The notes under the pieces: model-generated
Told to the model about the DNA's origin: nothing
Database searches by the model: none
Seen by the model: only the letters and a program-made list of their open reading frames with translations
Shown: one piece after another, positions 8,453 through 19,910 of the stretch
How the letters are laid out: each line of letters starts with the position of its first letter
Numbering within the stretch: the first letter of the stretch is position 1
Source: Actinomycetospora cinnamomea
Lineage (GTDB): Bacteria; Actinomycetota; Actinomycetes; Mycobacteriales; Pseudonocardiaceae
Length of the DNA: 64,000 bases
Reading direction: 5' to 3'
Assembly: GCF_003096675.1 (NCBI RefSeq)
Contig: NZ_QEKW01000002.1
Coordinates: 124,001-188,000, forward strand
Made by a program: the position numbers and the translations under genes

Positions 8453-10144
8453 ATGGCGGGTGCGCGTCGCTCTGTGTGGCTCGTCAACGGGCTCATCGTG
8501 CTGGTGGTGCTGCTCGCCGCCGGCGGTGCCGTCGTGGCGCTGACCTCGAGCCGTGGCGGCGACGACGGCCTGCGCACCACCCCCGTCGGGCGCGGCACCG
8601 TCGCCGAGACGGTCACCGCCTCCGGCGCGGTCACCAGCGCGCGCAGCTCCACGCTGAACTTCGCTGCGGGCGGACGCATCGACGAGGTCCTGGTCGCGGT
8701 CGGCGACCGGGTCGAGGCCGGGGACGTCGTCGCCACCCTCGACGCGGAGTACGCCGACGCCAACCTCGACGCCGCCCGGGCCCAGCGCGACGCCGCCCGC
8801 GAGCAGCTCGAGGACGCGCGCGAGGCGCGCGACGACCCGCCGGCCACGGCCACCCCGGCGCCCACCCAGCCGGCGGCACCCCCGGCGGCGGGAACCGGTG
8901 CCGGCGGGGCACCGGGCGGACAGGGACAGGGGACTGCCGCATCGACGGGCACGACGCCCTGCCCGACGTGCGCGCCGCCTCCGTGCGGGACGTGCCCGCC
9001 GCCCACGACGACTCAGCCGGCGACCGGGGACACGCGACAGGATCACCAGCCCGCTCGGCGGGACGCCCCCCTCGTCGGTGTCCACGGCTTCTCCGCGCGG
9101 GCGCCGAAGGCCGCGGCGAGCAGCACGCCGGCTCCTCCCGGTGGCGGGGGCGCGGGCGGTACGGGGACGGGTACCGGCGCCGCCGCGGGCACGGGCACGG
9201 GCGTGGCCGGCGGGACCGGGGCGGCGGGTGGTGCGGGTGCCGCGAGCTCGCCCGAGACCGCCGTCGCCCAGGCCGAGGCCTCGCTGGCGCAGGCCGAGGC
9301 CGCGGTGATCCAGGCCGAGCAGGCCACGGAGGACCTCGAGCTCGCGTCCCCGCAGGACGGCACCGTGGTCAGCCTCGACGCGGGCCCCGGCCAGCTCGTG
9401 CCCGCGGGCGGCACCGTCACGAGCTCGACGTCGTCGGGCAACCCCACCGGCGGCACGCTGCCCGACGGCACCGCCGCGGGCGGGGCGGGTGCGGCCGGGG
9501 CCGCCGCGTCCGCCGCGGCCGGCGCCGCCGGTGCGCCCGGCGCGGGCGGTGCGGCCGGGGGCGTCACCGGCGGCCCGACGGCGCCCGCGGTCATGACGAT
9601 CCTCGACCTGACGGCCCTCCAGATCCGCGCCGACGTCCCCGAGCTGGACGTGGGCCGGCTCCAGGTCGGCCAGCCCGTCGAGGTGACCGTCAACGCCCTG
9701 CCCGGGCAGGCGCTGCCGGGCACCGTGACCGCGGTGGACCTGCTGCCCGGCTCCGGCACCTCGGTGCAGTACGGCACCGTCGTCACCCTGAGCGGGCCGC
9801 CGCCGAACCTGCGCCCGGGGATGTCGGCGAGCGTCGCGGTGACCGTGGCGCAGTCGCCGAACGTCTCGTTCCTGCCCTCGGTGGCCGTCACCCCGATCGG
9901 CGGCGAGGGCGCGACGGCGGGGACGGTGCGCGTCCTCGGGCCCGATGGCGTGCCCCAGGACCGGACGGTCGCGCTCGGCCTGTCCTCGGACACGCTGACC
10001 GAGATCCGCTCCGGCCTCGCGCCCGGCGAGCTCGTCGTCCTGCCGGACCCGAACACCGCCAACGTGTTCGGCCCCGGCCAGGGTCCGCCGCCGAACCTCG
10101 AGGGCGGTGGGTCCGGAGGGGCCGGAGGGTCCGGCGGCGGATGA
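8453..10144 (+). CDS. HlyD/MacA-like membrane-fusion adaptor of an ABC exporter
   Basis: A 563-aa extracytoplasmic protein anchored by one N-terminal TM (about residues 8-31). A lipoyl/barrel-sandwich half (about 42-105) is followed by a helical segment rich in Ala/Glu/Gln. A long low-complexity Gly/Ala/Thr/Pro insertion (about 130-265) comes next, then a second helix (AVAQAEASLAQAEAAVIQAEQ), the other lipoyl half and the beta-barrel domain ending in GELVVLPDPN. The insertion contains CPTC-x4-CGTC at Cys170, 173, 178 and 181, which is unusual for this family. It overlaps the ATPase gene by 4 bp, giving a MacA-MacB-like operon. Substrate unknown. Confidence 0.88.
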   Translation: MAGARRSVWLVNGLIVLVVLLAAGGAVVALTSSRGGDDGLRTTPVGRGTVAETVTASGAVTSARSSTLNFAAGGRIDEVLVAVGDRVEAGDVVATLDAEYADANLDAARAQRDAAREQLEDAREARDDPPATATPAPTQPAAPPAAGTGAGGAPGGQGQGTAASTGTTPCPTCAPPPCGTCPPPTTTQPATGDTRQDHQPARRDAPLVGVHGFSARAPKAAASSTPAPPGGGGAGGTGTGTGAAAGTGTGVAGGTGAAGGAGAASSPETAVAQAEASLAQAEAAVIQAEQATEDLELASPQDGTVVSLDAGPGQLVPAGGTVTSSTSSGNPTGGTLPDGTAAGGAGAAGAAASAAAGAAGAPGAGGAAGGVTGGPTAPAVMTILDLTALQIRADVPELDVGRLQVGQPVEVTVNALPGQALPGTVTAVDLLPGSGTSVQYGTVVTLSGPPPNLRPGMSASVAVTVAQSPNVSFLPSVAVTPIGGEGATAGTVRVLGPDGVPQDRTVALGLSSDTLTEIRSGLAPGELVVLPDPNTANVFGPGQGPPPNLEGGGSGGAGGSGGG

Positions 10145-10854
10145 CGATCGCCGACGTCCCGCACGTCCTCGACGTCCGCGGGCTCTCCAAGGTCTACGGC
10201 ACCGGCGAGACGGCCGTGCACGCGCTGCGCGACGTCGACCTCACGGTGCGGCGGGGGGAGTACGTCGCGGTCATCGGGCAGTCGGGCTCGGGGAAGTCGA
10301 CGCTGCTGAACGTCCTGGGCTGCCTCGACGCGCCGACGTCCGGGCGGTACCTGCTCGAGGGCCTCGACGTCGCGTACCTGGACGAGCGCCAGCAGGCGGT
10401 GCTGCGCAACCGCCAGATCGGGTTCGTGTTCCAGGCGTTCAACCTCATCCCGCGCACCAGCGCGCTGGCCAACGTCGAGCTGCCGCTGGTCTACGCGGGG
10501 GTCGGGCGGCGGGTGCGCCGTGAACGGGCGCTGGCGGCGCTGGAGCTGGTGGGCCTCTCCGGGCGTGCCGACCACCGCCCCAACCAGCTCTCCGGCGGCC
10601 AGCAGCAGCGCGTGGCCGTGGCGCGCGCGCTCGTCACGAGCCCGGCGCTGCTGCTCGCCGACGAGCCCACCGGCAACCTCGACTCGGCAAGCACCGCCGA
10701 CGTCCTCGGGCTCTTCGACCGCCTGCACGCCGCGGGCCGCACGATCGTGCTCATCACCCACGACGACGAGGTCGCGGCGCGGGCGGAGCGGGTCGTCGTC
10801 GTCACCGACGGGCGCCTGACGGAGGTCGGCCCGCGGCGGGTGGCGGCGAGGTGA
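10141..10854 (+). CDS. ABC transporter ATP-binding protein (MacB/LolD type)
   Basis: A 237-aa ATPase with Walker A GQSGSGKST near residue 46, Q-loop in FVFQAFNLIP, signature LSGGQQQRVAVARAL near 150, Walker B LLLADEPTGNLD and switch LITHDDE. The FQAFNL and TGNLDS wording is typical of the MacB/FtsE subfamily that works with a FtsX-like permease by mechanotransmission. The start overlaps the adaptor stop (ATGA), and the permease begins 7 bp after its end. Confidence 0.95.
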   Translation: MTIADVPHVLDVRGLSKVYGTGETAVHALRDVDLTVRRGEYVAVIGQSGSGKSTLLNVLGCLDAPTSGRYLLEGLDVAYLDERQQAVLRNRQIGFVFQAFNLIPRTSALANVELPLVYAGVGRRVRRERALAALELVGLSGRADHRPNQLSGGQQQRVAVARALVTSPALLLADEPTGNLDSASTADVLGLFDRLHAAGRTIVLITHDDEVAARAERVVVVTDGRLTEVGPRRVAAR

Positions 10855-10861
10855 CCGGCCG

Positions 10862-12070
10862 GTGAGCGTCGTCGAGGTCGTCCGCTTCGCCGTCCGCGGC
10901 CTGATCGCGAACCGGCTGCGGTCGTTGCTGACGATGCTCGGGATCATCATCGGCATCGCGGCGGTCATCCTGCTGACCGCGCTGGGCAACGGGGCGTCGC
11001 AGTACATCCAGGGCCAGATCGCGGGCCTGGGCGCGAACAGCATCACGATCATCCCCCGCCAGCCCCCGGCGAGCGCCGGCACCGACGGCCGGCCGCTGAC
11101 AGCGGCCGACGCCCGGGCCCTCGCCGACCCGCAGGGCGCCCCGGACGTCGCGTCGGTGTCGCCGGTGGTGACGCTGCCGGCGCCGGTCGACGCGGGGCGC
11201 GCGAGCTCGGACGCGACGGTCGTCGCCAGCACCCCGACGTACTTCGCGGGCGCGAACGTGCAGCTCGGTACGGGGCGGGCGTACACCGACGCCGACGTCG
11301 CGGCCGGACGCAAGGTCGTGCTGCTGGGCCGGACCGTGGCCGACGACCTGTTCGGCGTGGGCTCCGACCCGCTGGACCGCGACGTGCTCGTCCGCGGCGT
11401 GCCGTTCCGGGTAATCGGGACGCTGGCGCCCGCCGGCGAGGGGCAGGGGCTGTCGAACCCCGACGAGAACGTCCTCGCGCCCCTGACCGCGGTGCAGGGC
11501 TCGCTCACGGGGTTCGGCGACCTCGACCGGATCGTCGTGCAGGCGCGCTCCACCGAGGCGCAGGCCGCCGCCGAGAGCGAGATCAACTCGATCCTCGACC
11601 GCCGCCACGGCGTCGACACCCCGGAGGAGCGCGACTACCAGGTCATCAGCGCCCGCCAGCTCGCCGACGTGCTCGACCAGACGCTGTCGGCGTTCACGCT
11701 GCTGCTCGCCGCCATCGCGGCCATCTCGCTGGTGGTGGGCGGGATCGGGATCACGAACATCATGCTGGTCTCGGTCACCGAGCGGACCCGTGAGATCGGC
11801 ATCCGCAAGGCGCTCGGGGCGCCGCCCTCGGCGATCCTCGGCCAGTTCCTCGTCGAGTCGATCATCCTGAGCCTCGTCGGCGGGGTGCTGGGCGTCGCGC
11901 TCGGCTACGCCGGGACCCTCGTCCCGCTCGGCGAGTTCCAGCCCGTCGTCCTGCCCCCGGCCGTCGTCGCCGCCGTCGGGGTCTCGGCGGCCATCGGCAT
12001 CTTCTTCGGCGCCTACCCCGCCCGCCGCGCGGCCCGCCTGCGCCCCATCGACGCCCTGCGCCGGGAGTGA
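10862..12070 (+). CDS. ABC transporter permease (MacB/FtsX family)
   Basis: A 402-aa permease with the four-TM MacB layout. An N-terminal TM with the conserved RSLLTMLGIIIGIAAVI is followed by a large extracytoplasmic MacB-type domain (about residues 45-270). Three C-terminal TMs include GGIGITNIMLVSVTERTREIGIRKALGAP, which is the coupling loop to the ATPase. It pairs with the upstream ATPase and adaptor. The class exports peptides, lipids or antibiotics; the cargo here cannot be read from sequence. Confidence 0.94.
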   Translation: MSVVEVVRFAVRGLIANRLRSLLTMLGIIIGIAAVILLTALGNGASQYIQGQIAGLGANSITIIPRQPPASAGTDGRPLTAADARALADPQGAPDVASVSPVVTLPAPVDAGRASSDATVVASTPTYFAGANVQLGTGRAYTDADVAAGRKVVLLGRTVADDLFGVGSDPLDRDVLVRGVPFRVIGTLAPAGEGQGLSNPDENVLAPLTAVQGSLTGFGDLDRIVVQARSTEAQAAAESEINSILDRRHGVDTPEERDYQVISARQLADVLDQTLSAFTLLLAAIAAISLVVGGIGITNIMLVSVTERTREIGIRKALGAPPSAILGQFLVESIILSLVGGVLGVALGYAGTLVPLGEFQPVVLPPAVVAAVGVSAAIGIFFGAYPARRAARLRPIDALRRE

Positions 12071-12094
12071 TCCCGTGAGCCTGGAGGAGGAGCC

Positions 12095-12793
12095 GTGAGC
12101 CAGCCGTCCGAGCCGGAGCCGGCCGACGCCCGCACGACCACCGACACGACCAGCGACACGACCAGCGACACGACCACCGCCGCCGGGCCCTCCGTGGACC
12201 CGGACGCGGGCACCTCCGACGCGTCGCCCGAGACACCGGACGAGTCGCCGACGTCCGAGGACGCGGCCGTCACCGAACGTTTCCCGGTGCCCCCGCCCGC
12301 GGCGCGCCGCTCGAGCCCGATGCCGCAGCGGTCGGCCCCGGGACCCCCGGAGCCGCGGACCGCCGAGCAGGACCGGGCGGCCGCGGTGCTCGACCGCCCC
12401 GTGGACGACGGGAACCTGGCCGACCGGCTCCGCCGCCCCGGCCTCGCGCGCTCGACGCGGCTGCTCCTGCTGCTGCTCGGCGCGGTGGTGTGCCTGGCGG
12501 TCGGCGCCCTCGTCGGCCGGGCGACGGCACCGGACACGGGGCCCGGCTCGGTGCCCGACCTCCTGGGCGTCGTCGAGTCCGTCCAGCCGACGGGCGGCGG
12601 CTACCCGATCGTCACGGTCCGCGCCGCCGACGGCACGCTCACGCCGCTGCGGACCACGGCGGGCACCAGCGTCGCCGTGCCGCGCCCCGAGGGCCCCGCG
12701 GGCCTGCGCGTCGGCCAGCAGGTGACCGTGCACGCCGAGCGCGGCGCCGACGGCGCGATCACCGCGGTGCGCGTCGACGTGCCCGGCCCCTGA
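12095..12793 (+). CDS. Single-pass membrane protein with C-terminal DUF5666-like domain
   Basis: A 232-aa protein. Residues 1-105 are acidic, Thr/Ser/Pro-rich and cytoplasmic, with short tandem TTDTTSDTTSDT repeats. One TM lies near residues 112-135 (LLLLLLGAVVCLAVGALVG). A small extracytoplasmic beta domain (about 145-232, GVVESVQPTGGGYPIVTV and VGQQVTVHAERGADGAITAVRV) resembles DUF5666/OB-type domains. It starts 24 bp after the permease, so it probably belongs to the export operon, perhaps as an accessory. The GTG start at 12095 is preceded by GGAGGAG. Function unknown. Confidence 0.7.
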   Translation: MSQPSEPEPADARTTTDTTSDTTSDTTTAAGPSVDPDAGTSDASPETPDESPTSEDAAVTERFPVPPPAARRSSPMPQRSAPGPPEPRTAEQDRAAAVLDRPVDDGNLADRLRRPGLARSTRLLLLLLGAVVCLAVGALVGRATAPDTGPGSVPDLLGVVESVQPTGGGYPIVTVRAADGTLTPLRTTAGTSVAVPRPEGPAGLRVGQQVTVHAERGADGAITAVRVDVPGP

Positions 12794-12807
12794 CCGCCGG
12801 GGTGCCG

Positions 12808-12932
12808 GAGCGAGGGACGCCCTGGGTGCGTGGCACGCAGGGGGGGTGACCCTCGCTGCGCGGGGTCGCGCGGGGCTGCCGGAGCGAGGGACGCCCTGGG
12901 TGCGTGGCACGCAGCGGGGGTGACCCTCGCTC
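12808..12932. repeat. Two tandem copies of a palindromic intergenic repeat (family 1)
   Basis: Copies begin at 12808 and 12882 (74-bp spacing) and are almost identical. Each has outer arms AGCGAGGG/CCCTCGCT and an inner stem TGCGTGGCACGCA. Related elements lie at 22779-22830, 22865-22916 and 30075-30119. They fill most of the 179-bp gap and may act as terminators. Confidence 0.7.
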
Positions 12933-12959
12933 GTCGGGGCGAGGCCGTCCCGCGCCCGC

Positions 12960-12965
12960 TAGCCT
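12960..12965 (+). promoter_or_regulatory. -10 box (TAGCCT) for a likely leaderless HerA-like mRNA
   Basis: TAGCCT ends 7 nt before GTG 12973. No Shine-Dalgarno is present. Confidence 0.45.
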
Positions 12966-12972
12966 TCGGCGC

Positions 12973-14532
<1,560 letters not shown>

Positions 14533-14579
14533 CGCGCGCGCCCGGTTCGCGCGCCCGGTCCGGTGTCGTGACCGGGGGG

Positions 14580-14616
14580 TACGCTTGAGCAGATCAGGGC
14601 CCCGCGGACGTCCGCG
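14580..14616 (+). promoter_or_regulatory. ftsH promoter (-10 TACGCT) with initiating-region palindrome
   Basis: TACGCT at 14580-14585 is a good TANNNT box in the 174-bp gap before ftsH. A perfect 14-bp palindrome, CGCGGACGTCCGCG, lies at 14603-14616, about 10 nt past the expected transcription start. It could be an operator or a 5' mRNA hairpin. This gives a leader of about 115 nt. Confidence 0.4.
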
Positions 14617-14706
14617 TGTGCGAGTCCCGAGCCGAGACATTCCGATCACGACCGACCGCAGGGTCCACCCGGGGAGGGTCGAGGGCCGCCTGGAGGCCGC
14701 AACCGC

Positions 14707-17301
14707 ATGGACCGCAAGCGCCTTCTCCGCAATCCACTCATCTGGATCGTGGTGTTCTTCCTCGTCTACCTGGGCGTGTCGTCGCTGCTCAGCGACACCC
14801 GCGGGTACACCGAGGCCCCGACGTCGCTCGCCCTGCAGCAGGTCGAGGCGCGCAACGCGTCCGAGATCACGATCGAGGACAAGGAGCAGCGGCTCCGCCT
14901 GACCCTCACCAACCCGGTACAGGTGCCCGGCGCCGACGGCGCGCAGCCGACGACGACCAACCAGATCTACGCGCAGTACCCGGCCGCGGCGACCGACCAG
15001 GTGTTCGCCCTGGTGCGGGAGAACCCGGCGCCGTCGGGCTTCGACACCCGGGTGACGCAGGACTCGATCCTCACCCAGATGTTGATTTACCTGATCCCGC
15101 TGGGTCTGGTGCTCCTGCTGCTGTTCTGGATGATGAACTCCCAGGGCGGGGGCAACCGCGTCCTGTCCTTCGGCAAGTCCAAGGCCAAGCAGCTCACCAA
15201 GGACATGCCGAAGACCACCTTCTCCGACGTCGCGGGCGCGAACGAGGCGGTGGAGGAGCTCTACGAGATCAAGGACTTCCTCCAGAACCCGGGCCGCTAT
15301 CAGCAGCTCGGCGCCAAGATCCCCAAGGGCGTGCTCCTCTACGGCCCGCCCGGCACGGGCAAGACGCTGCTGGCGCGCGCGGTGGCCGGCGAGGCGGGCG
15401 TGCCCTTCTACACCATCTCCGGCTCGGACTTCGTCGAGATGTTCGTCGGCGTCGGTGCCTCCCGCGTGCGCGACCTGTTCGAGCAGGCCAAGCAGAACGC
15501 CCCGTGCATCGTGTTCGTCGACGAGATCGACGCCGTCGGCCGCCACCGCGGCGCCGGCATGGGCGGCGGCCACGACGAGCGCGAGCAGACGCTGAACCAG
15601 CTGCTGGTCGAGATGGACGGGTTCGACTCGCGGGGCGGGATCATCCTCATCGCCGCGACCAACCGACCCGACATCCTCGACCCCGCGCTGCTGCGCCCCG
15701 GCCGCTTCGACCGCCAGATTCCTGTCGCCGCGCCCGACCTCGCCGGCCGCCGCGCGATCCTGCAGGTGCACTCGGCGGGCAAGCCGCTGGCGCCCGACGC
15801 CGACCTCGACGGGCTGGCCAAGCGCACCGTCGGTTTCTCCGGCGCCGACCTCGCCAACGTGATCAACGAGGCCGCGCTGCTCACCGCCCGGCTGGGCCAG
15901 ACGCAGATCACCGGCGCCTCGCTGGAGGAGTCGGTCGACCGCGTCATCGGCGGCCCGGCGCGCAAGAGCCGCATCATCTCCGAGCAGGAGAAGAAGGTCG
16001 CGGCCTACCACGAGGCGGGCCACGCGCTGGCCGCCTGGGCGATGCCCGACATCGAGCCGGTCTACAAGGTCACGATCCTGCCGCGCGGGCGCACCGGTGG
16101 GCACGCCCTCGTCGTCCCCGACGACGACAAGGAGCTCATGACCCGCTCGGAGATGATCGCGCGCCTGGTGTTCGCGATGGGCGGACGCTCGGCCGAGGAG
16201 CTCGTGTTCCACGAGCCGACCACGGGCGCGTCCTCCGACATCGAGCAGGCCACGAAGATCGCCCGTGCGATGGTCACCGAGTACGGCATGAGTGCGAGGC
16301 TCGGCGCGGTGAAGTACGGCCAGGAGCAGGGCGAGCCCTTCCTCGGCCGCACCGCGGGGCGGCAGGCCGACTATTCGCTCGAGGTGGCCCACGAGATCGA
16401 CGAGGAGGTGCGCAAGCTCATCGAGGCGGCGCACACCGAGGCGTGGGACATCCTCAACACCCACCGCGACGCGCTCGACGCGCTGACCGGCGAGCTCATC
16501 GAGCACGAGACGCTGCAGCGCCGCGACCTCGAGCGGATCTTCGCGTCGGTCACCAAGCGGCCGCGGATCACCGCGTTCAACGACTTCGGCGAGCGCGTGC
16601 CGTCGGACCGCCCCCCGATCAAGACCCGTCGTGAGCTGGCCACCGAGCGTGGCGAGCCCTGGCCGCCGCCCGGGGAGCGCCCCGAGCGGACCGAGCGCGA
16701 CGAGCGCACCGCGGTCGGCTCGGTCGCGGGCAACGGCCACGTCGCGCACGGCAGCAACGGCGCCTACGGCAACCACGCGGCGGGCAACGGCCACGACCGC
16801 GGGTACGAGGGCGGGTACGAGGGCGGCCGTGACGGTGCTCCCGGGGAGGGCCATGACGGGGGCGCGACGCCGACCCCGCCGGCCGGCCTGCCTGCCTCGG
16901 GCATCCCGGACGTCTACCGCACGGGCAACGGCCGCCGCGGCGCGGAGGCGGGCGACAAGCCGTCGTCGGTGGCCCCCAACTACGGCGCGCCCCCCGGGTG
17001 GACGCCCGCGACCGTCCCGCACGGCACCACCTGGAACCCCGGCGGTGCCGGTCGCTCGGGCGGCCAGTCCGGCCAGTCGGGTCCCTACGGCCCGCAGTCC
17101 GGCCCGTACGGCGGCGCCCACGGCGCACCGTCCGGCTCGTCACGCTCGCCGGGCGAGAGCACGCCGAACCCGTACGGTGAGCCGGATGGCCGCACCTGGG
17201 ACGGCCGGTCGGAGGGTCGGCACACCAGCTCCCCGAGCTGGGGCCACGACGGTTCCGACGGCGGCGCCGAGGGACGCGACACCCCGCGCGGTCAGGGCTG
17301 A
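14707..17301 (+). CDS. ftsH: ATP-dependent zinc metalloprotease FtsH
   Basis: An 864-aa membrane-anchored AAA+ protease for quality control of membrane and regulatory proteins. There are two TMs (about 9-25 and 119-141) flanking an extracytoplasmic loop. Walker A GPPGTGKT is near 213, Walker [10 protein letters not shown] follows, then the second region of homology, and HEAGH lies at 435-439. The family core ends near residue 630. The remaining 230 or so residues are low-complexity Gly/Asn/His/Arg/Pro-rich, much longer than the mycobacterial tail. GGAGG lies 10 nt before the ATG. It is followed directly by folE, as in Rv3610c-Rv3609c. Confidence 0.97.
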   Translation: MDRKRLLRNPLIWIVVFFLVYLGVSSLLSDTRGYTEAPTSLALQQVEARNASEITIEDKEQRLRLTLTNPVQVPGADGAQPTTTNQIYAQYPAAATDQVFALVRENPAPSGFDTRVTQDSILTQMLIYLIPLGLVLLLLFWMMNSQGGGNRVLSFGKSKAKQLTKDMPKTTFSDVAGANEAVEELYEIKDFLQNPGRYQQLGAKIPKGVLLYGPPGTGKTLLARAVAGEAGVPFYTISGSDFVEMFVGVGASRVRDLFEQAKQNAPCIVFVDEIDAVGRHRGAGMGGGHDEREQTLNQLLVEMDGFDSRGGIILIAATNRPDILDPALLRPGRFDRQIPVAAPDLAGRRAILQVHSAGKPLAPDADLDGLAKRTVGFSGADLANVINEAALLTARLGQTQITGASLEESVDRVIGGPARKSRIISEQEKKVAAYHEAGHALAAWAMPDIEPVYKVTILPRGRTGGHALVVPDDDKELMTRSEMIARLVFAMGGRSAEELVFHEPTTGASSDIEQATKIARAMVTEYGMSARLGAVKYGQEQGEPFLGRTAGRQADYSLEVAHEIDEEVRKLIEAAHTEAWDILNTHRDALDALTGELIEHETLQRRDLERIFASVTKRPRITAFNDFGERVPSDRPPIKTRRELATERGEPWPPPGERPERTERDERTAVGSVAGNGHVAHGSNGAYGNHAAGNGHDRGYEGGYEGGRDGAPGEGHDGGATPTPPAGLPASGIPDVYRTGNGRRGAEAGDKPSSVAPNYGAPPGWTPATVPHGTTWNPGGAGRSGGQSGQSGPYGPQSGPYGGAHGAPSGSSRSPGESTPNPYGEPDGRTWDGRSEGRHTSSPSWGHDGSDGGAEGRDTPRGQG

Positions 17302-17353
17302 GGCAGGGCCGGCGAACACCGCCGGTCGGGTCGAGGGACACCGCGAGGGAGAC

Positions 17354-18163
17354 GTGACGACCAGCCGGGACCTGGAGCGGGACGCGCAGCGTCCCGAGGA
17401 GCACGCCGATTCAGGGCAGCACGCCGATTCGGGGCAGCACGCCGATTCGGGGCAGCACGCCGATAGGGGGAGCACGCCGACGGCGGCGGCCGCACCGGGT
17501 GCCGGACGCGGCCTGACCCCGAACGGCGACGGCGTGTCGCCCACCGACGACGGCGCCGGCGGTCCGGTGGGCACTGCGGTCGCGCCGGAGTGGACCGGGT
17601 TCGACGCCCCGCGCGCCGAGGCCGCCGTGCGCGAGCTGCTGCTGGCGATCGGGGAGGACCCGGACCGCGAGGGCCTGCGGGAGACGCCGGCCCGGGTGGC
17701 GCGCGCCTACCAGGAGCTGTTCGCCGGGCTGCGCAGCGACCCGGCGGCCGTGCTCGAGCGGACGTTCGACGAGGACCACGACGAGCTGGTGCTCGTCCGC
17801 GACATCCCCGTCTTCTCGATGTGCGAGCACCACCTGCTGCCCTTCCACGGGCAGGCGCACGTCGCCTACATCCCGGCCCACGACGGGCGGGTCACCGGGC
17901 TGAGCAAGCTGGCGCGCCTCGTCGACCTCTACGCCCGGCGCCCCCAGGTCCAGGAGCGGCTGACGCGCCAGGTCGCCGACGCGCTCGACGAGCGCCTGGG
18001 CGCCCGGGGCGTGCTGGTCGTGATCGACGCCGAGCACCAGTGCATGTCCGCCCGCGGGGTACGCAAGCCCGGTGCCCGGACCACGACCTCGGCGGTGCGC
18101 GGGATCATGAAGACGTCGGCGAGCACCCGTGCCGAGGCGCTCGGCCTGATCCGGGGCGGCTGA
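17354..18163 (+). CDS. folE: GTP cyclohydrolase I
   Basis: A 269-aa enzyme that converts GTP to dihydroneopterin triphosphate, the first step of folate synthesis. The zinc site is visible at Cys157 and His160 in [12 protein letters not shown], and at Cys230 in HQCMSARGV. The catalytic domain begins near residue 85. The extra N-terminus carries a 6-residue tandem repeat HADSGQ encoded by 18-bp DNA repeats at 17402-17464. GTG 17354 has GAGGGA just upstream. It is followed without a gap by folP. Confidence 0.96.
   Translation: MTTSRDLERDAQRPEEHADSGQHADSGQHADSGQHADRGSTPTAAAAPGAGRGLTPNGDGVSPTDDGAGGPVGTAVAPEWTGFDAPRAEAAVRELLLAIGEDPDREGLRETPARVARAYQELFAGLRSDPAAVLERTFDEDHDELVLVRDIPVFSMCEHHLLPFHGQAHVAYIPAHDGRVTGLSKLARLVDLYARRPQVQERLTRQVADALDERLGARGVLVVIDAEHQCMSARGVRKPGARTTTSAVRGIMKTSASTRAEALGLIRGG
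17402..17464 (+). repeat. 18-bp tandem repeat in the folE 5' coding region
   Basis: Units of 18 bp begin at 17402, 17420 and 17438 (CACGCCGATTCGGGGCAG with one variant base in the first), with a partial fourth unit from 17456. Being a multiple of three, copy-number change would keep the frame. Confidence 0.85.
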
Positions 18164-19036
18164 GTGATGCCCCCGGCCCGTCCCCACGCGCTGCCCGATC
18201 CGGGGCGGTGCGTCGTCATGGGCGTGCTCAACGTGACGCCCGACTCGTTCTCGGACGGCGGGCGCTGGCTCGACCGCGACCACGCCGTCGCCCACGGCGT
18301 CGAGCTGCACCGGCGGGGTGCGGACCTCGTCGACGTCGGCGGCGAGTCGACCCGGCCGGGGGCGCAGCGCATCGACGCCGAGACCGAGACGGCCCGCGTC
18401 GTCCCCGTGGTCCGCGAGCTCGTGGCGTCCGGGGTGCGGGTCAGCGTCGACACCACGCGGGCGGCGGTGGCCGCGACCGCGGTCGAGGCCGGGGCGACGA
18501 TGATCAACGACGTGTCGGGGGGACTCGCCGACCCGCGGATGGCGCCGACCGTGGCCGAGACCGGCGTCCCATGGGTGATCATGCACTGGCGCGGGCCGAG
18601 CGACCGGATGACCGAGCTCGCCTCGTACGAGGACGTCGTCGGCGAGGTGCGGGCCGAGATGGTCGAGCAGGTGGACCGCGCGGTGCTCGCGGGCGTCGAC
18701 CCGTCCCTGCTCGTCCTCGATCCCGGGCTCGGCTTCGCCAAGACGGCATCGCACAACTGGCAGCTGCTGCGCAAGCTCTCGGTGTTCACCGGGCTCGGCT
18801 TCCCGGTGCTCATCGGGGCGTCGCGCAAGCGGTTCCTCGGCGCGCTGCTCGCCGACGACGACGGCACGCCCCGCCCGCCCGACGGTCGGGAGATCGCGAC
18901 CGCCGCCGTGTCGGCGCTCGCCGCCGCGCAGGGGGCGTGGGGCGTGCGCGTGCACGAGGTCGGCCCGTCGCTGGACGCGGTCGCGGTCGCCGCGGCCTGG
19001 TCATGGGGCACCTCGCCGGCGGAGATCGAGCCGTGA
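18164..19036 (+). CDS. folP: Dihydropteroate synthase
   Basis: A 290-aa TIM-barrel enzyme that condenses dihydropterin pyrophosphate with para-aminobenzoate; it is the sulfonamide target. Motifs are [50 protein letters not shown] and [10 protein letters not shown]. The start is GTG 18164 or ATG 18167, immediately after the folE stop. Its stop overlaps the folB start. Confidence 0.97.
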   Translation: MMPPARPHALPDPGRCVVMGVLNVTPDSFSDGGRWLDRDHAVAHGVELHRRGADLVDVGGESTRPGAQRIDAETETARVVPVVRELVASGVRVSVDTTRAAVAATAVEAGATMINDVSGGLADPRMAPTVAETGVPWVIMHWRGPSDRMTELASYEDVVGEVRAEMVEQVDRAVLAGVDPSLLVLDPGLGFAKTASHNWQLLRKLSVFTGLGFPVLIGASRKRFLGALLADDDGTPRPPDGREIATAAVSALAAAQGAWGVRVHEVGPSLDAVAVAAAWSWGTSPAEIEP

Positions 19037-19404
19037 GGGCGACCAGGGACGGCATCGCGCTGCGCGGCCTGAGGGTGCGCGGCCATCACGGCGTGTTCGA
19101 CCACGAGCGCCGCGACGGCCAGGACTTCGTCCTCGACCTGGTGCTCGAGGTCGACCTCGCCGCGGCGGGCGCCTCGGACGACCTCGCCGACACCGTCGAC
19201 TACGGGGCGCTGGCCGAGACCGCGGCGGCGGTCGTCGCCGGGCCGCCGCGGCGGTTGATCGAGGCGGTGGCCGCGGAGGTCGCCGACCGGGTGCTCGCCG
19301 ACGCGCGGGTCGCGGCCGTCGAGGTCACGCTGCACAAGCCCCAGGCACCGATCACCGTGCCGTTCGACGACGTCGCCGTCGTGGTGCGGCGGGAGCGCCC
19401 GTGA
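19033..19404 (+). CDS. folB: Dihydroneopterin aldolase
   Basis: A 123-aa enzyme that cleaves dihydroneopterin to hydroxymethyl-dihydropterin and glycolaldehyde. [16 protein letters not shown] carries the substrate-binding region. [22 protein letters not shown] and LHKPQAPI are the other family signatures, including the conserved Glu and Lys. GTG 19033 overlaps the folP stop by 4 bp and the stop overlaps folK, so folP-folB-folK are translationally coupled. Confidence 0.96.
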   Translation: MRATRDGIALRGLRVRGHHGVFDHERRDGQDFVLDLVLEVDLAAAGASDDLADTVDYGALAETAAAVVAGPPRRLIEAVAAEVADRVLADARVAAVEVTLHKPQAPITVPFDDVAVVVRRERP

Positions 19405-19910
19405 GCCGCGCGGTGCTCTCGCTGGGCTCCAACATCGGCGACCGCGCGGCCCACCTGCGCGGCGCCCTGGCCTCGCTGCGCGCCGCGGGCGCGCGCGTCG
19501 TCGCCGTCTCGCCCGTGTACGCCACGGCGCCGTGGGGCGGGGTCGAGCAGGACGAGTTCCTCAACGCCGTGGTCGTCGTCGAGGATCCGGCCTCGCGCCC
19601 GCGCGACTGGCTCGCCCGGGCCCGCGCCGCCGAGAGCCGTGAGGGGCGCACCCGCGACGTGCGCTGGGGGCCGCGGACCCTCGACGTCGACGTGATCGAC
19701 ATCGACGGCCACACCAGCGACGACCCGGTGCTCACGCTGCCCCACCCGCGAGCCCACGAGCGCGCGTTCGTGCTGGTGCCGTGGTTGGACGTCGACCCCG
19801 AGGCGCGGATCCCCGGCCGTGGCCGCGCCGCCGACCTGCTCGCGGCGCTGCCCACCGAGGAGCGCGACGGCGTGCGGCGGGACGCGACGGAGCTGGAGGG
19901 TCGGCGGTGA
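19401..19910 (+). CDS. folK: 2-amino-4-hydroxy-6-hydroxymethyldihydropteridine pyrophosphokinase
   Basis: A 169-aa HPPK that transfers pyrophosphate from ATP to hydroxymethyl-dihydropterin, supplying the FolP substrate. [10 protein letters not shown] at the N-terminus, EFLNAVV and [15 protein letters not shown] (Mg-binding aspartates) are all present, as is [15 protein letters not shown]. It overlaps folB and the DUF3180 gene by 4 bp on each side. Confidence 0.97.
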   Translation: MSRAVLSLGSNIGDRAAHLRGALASLRAAGARVVAVSPVYATAPWGGVEQDEFLNAVVVVEDPASRPRDWLARARAAESREGRTRDVRWGPRTLDVDVIDIDGHTSDDPVLTLPHPRAHERAFVLVPWLDVDPEARIPGRGRAADLLAALPTEERDGVRRDATELEGRR

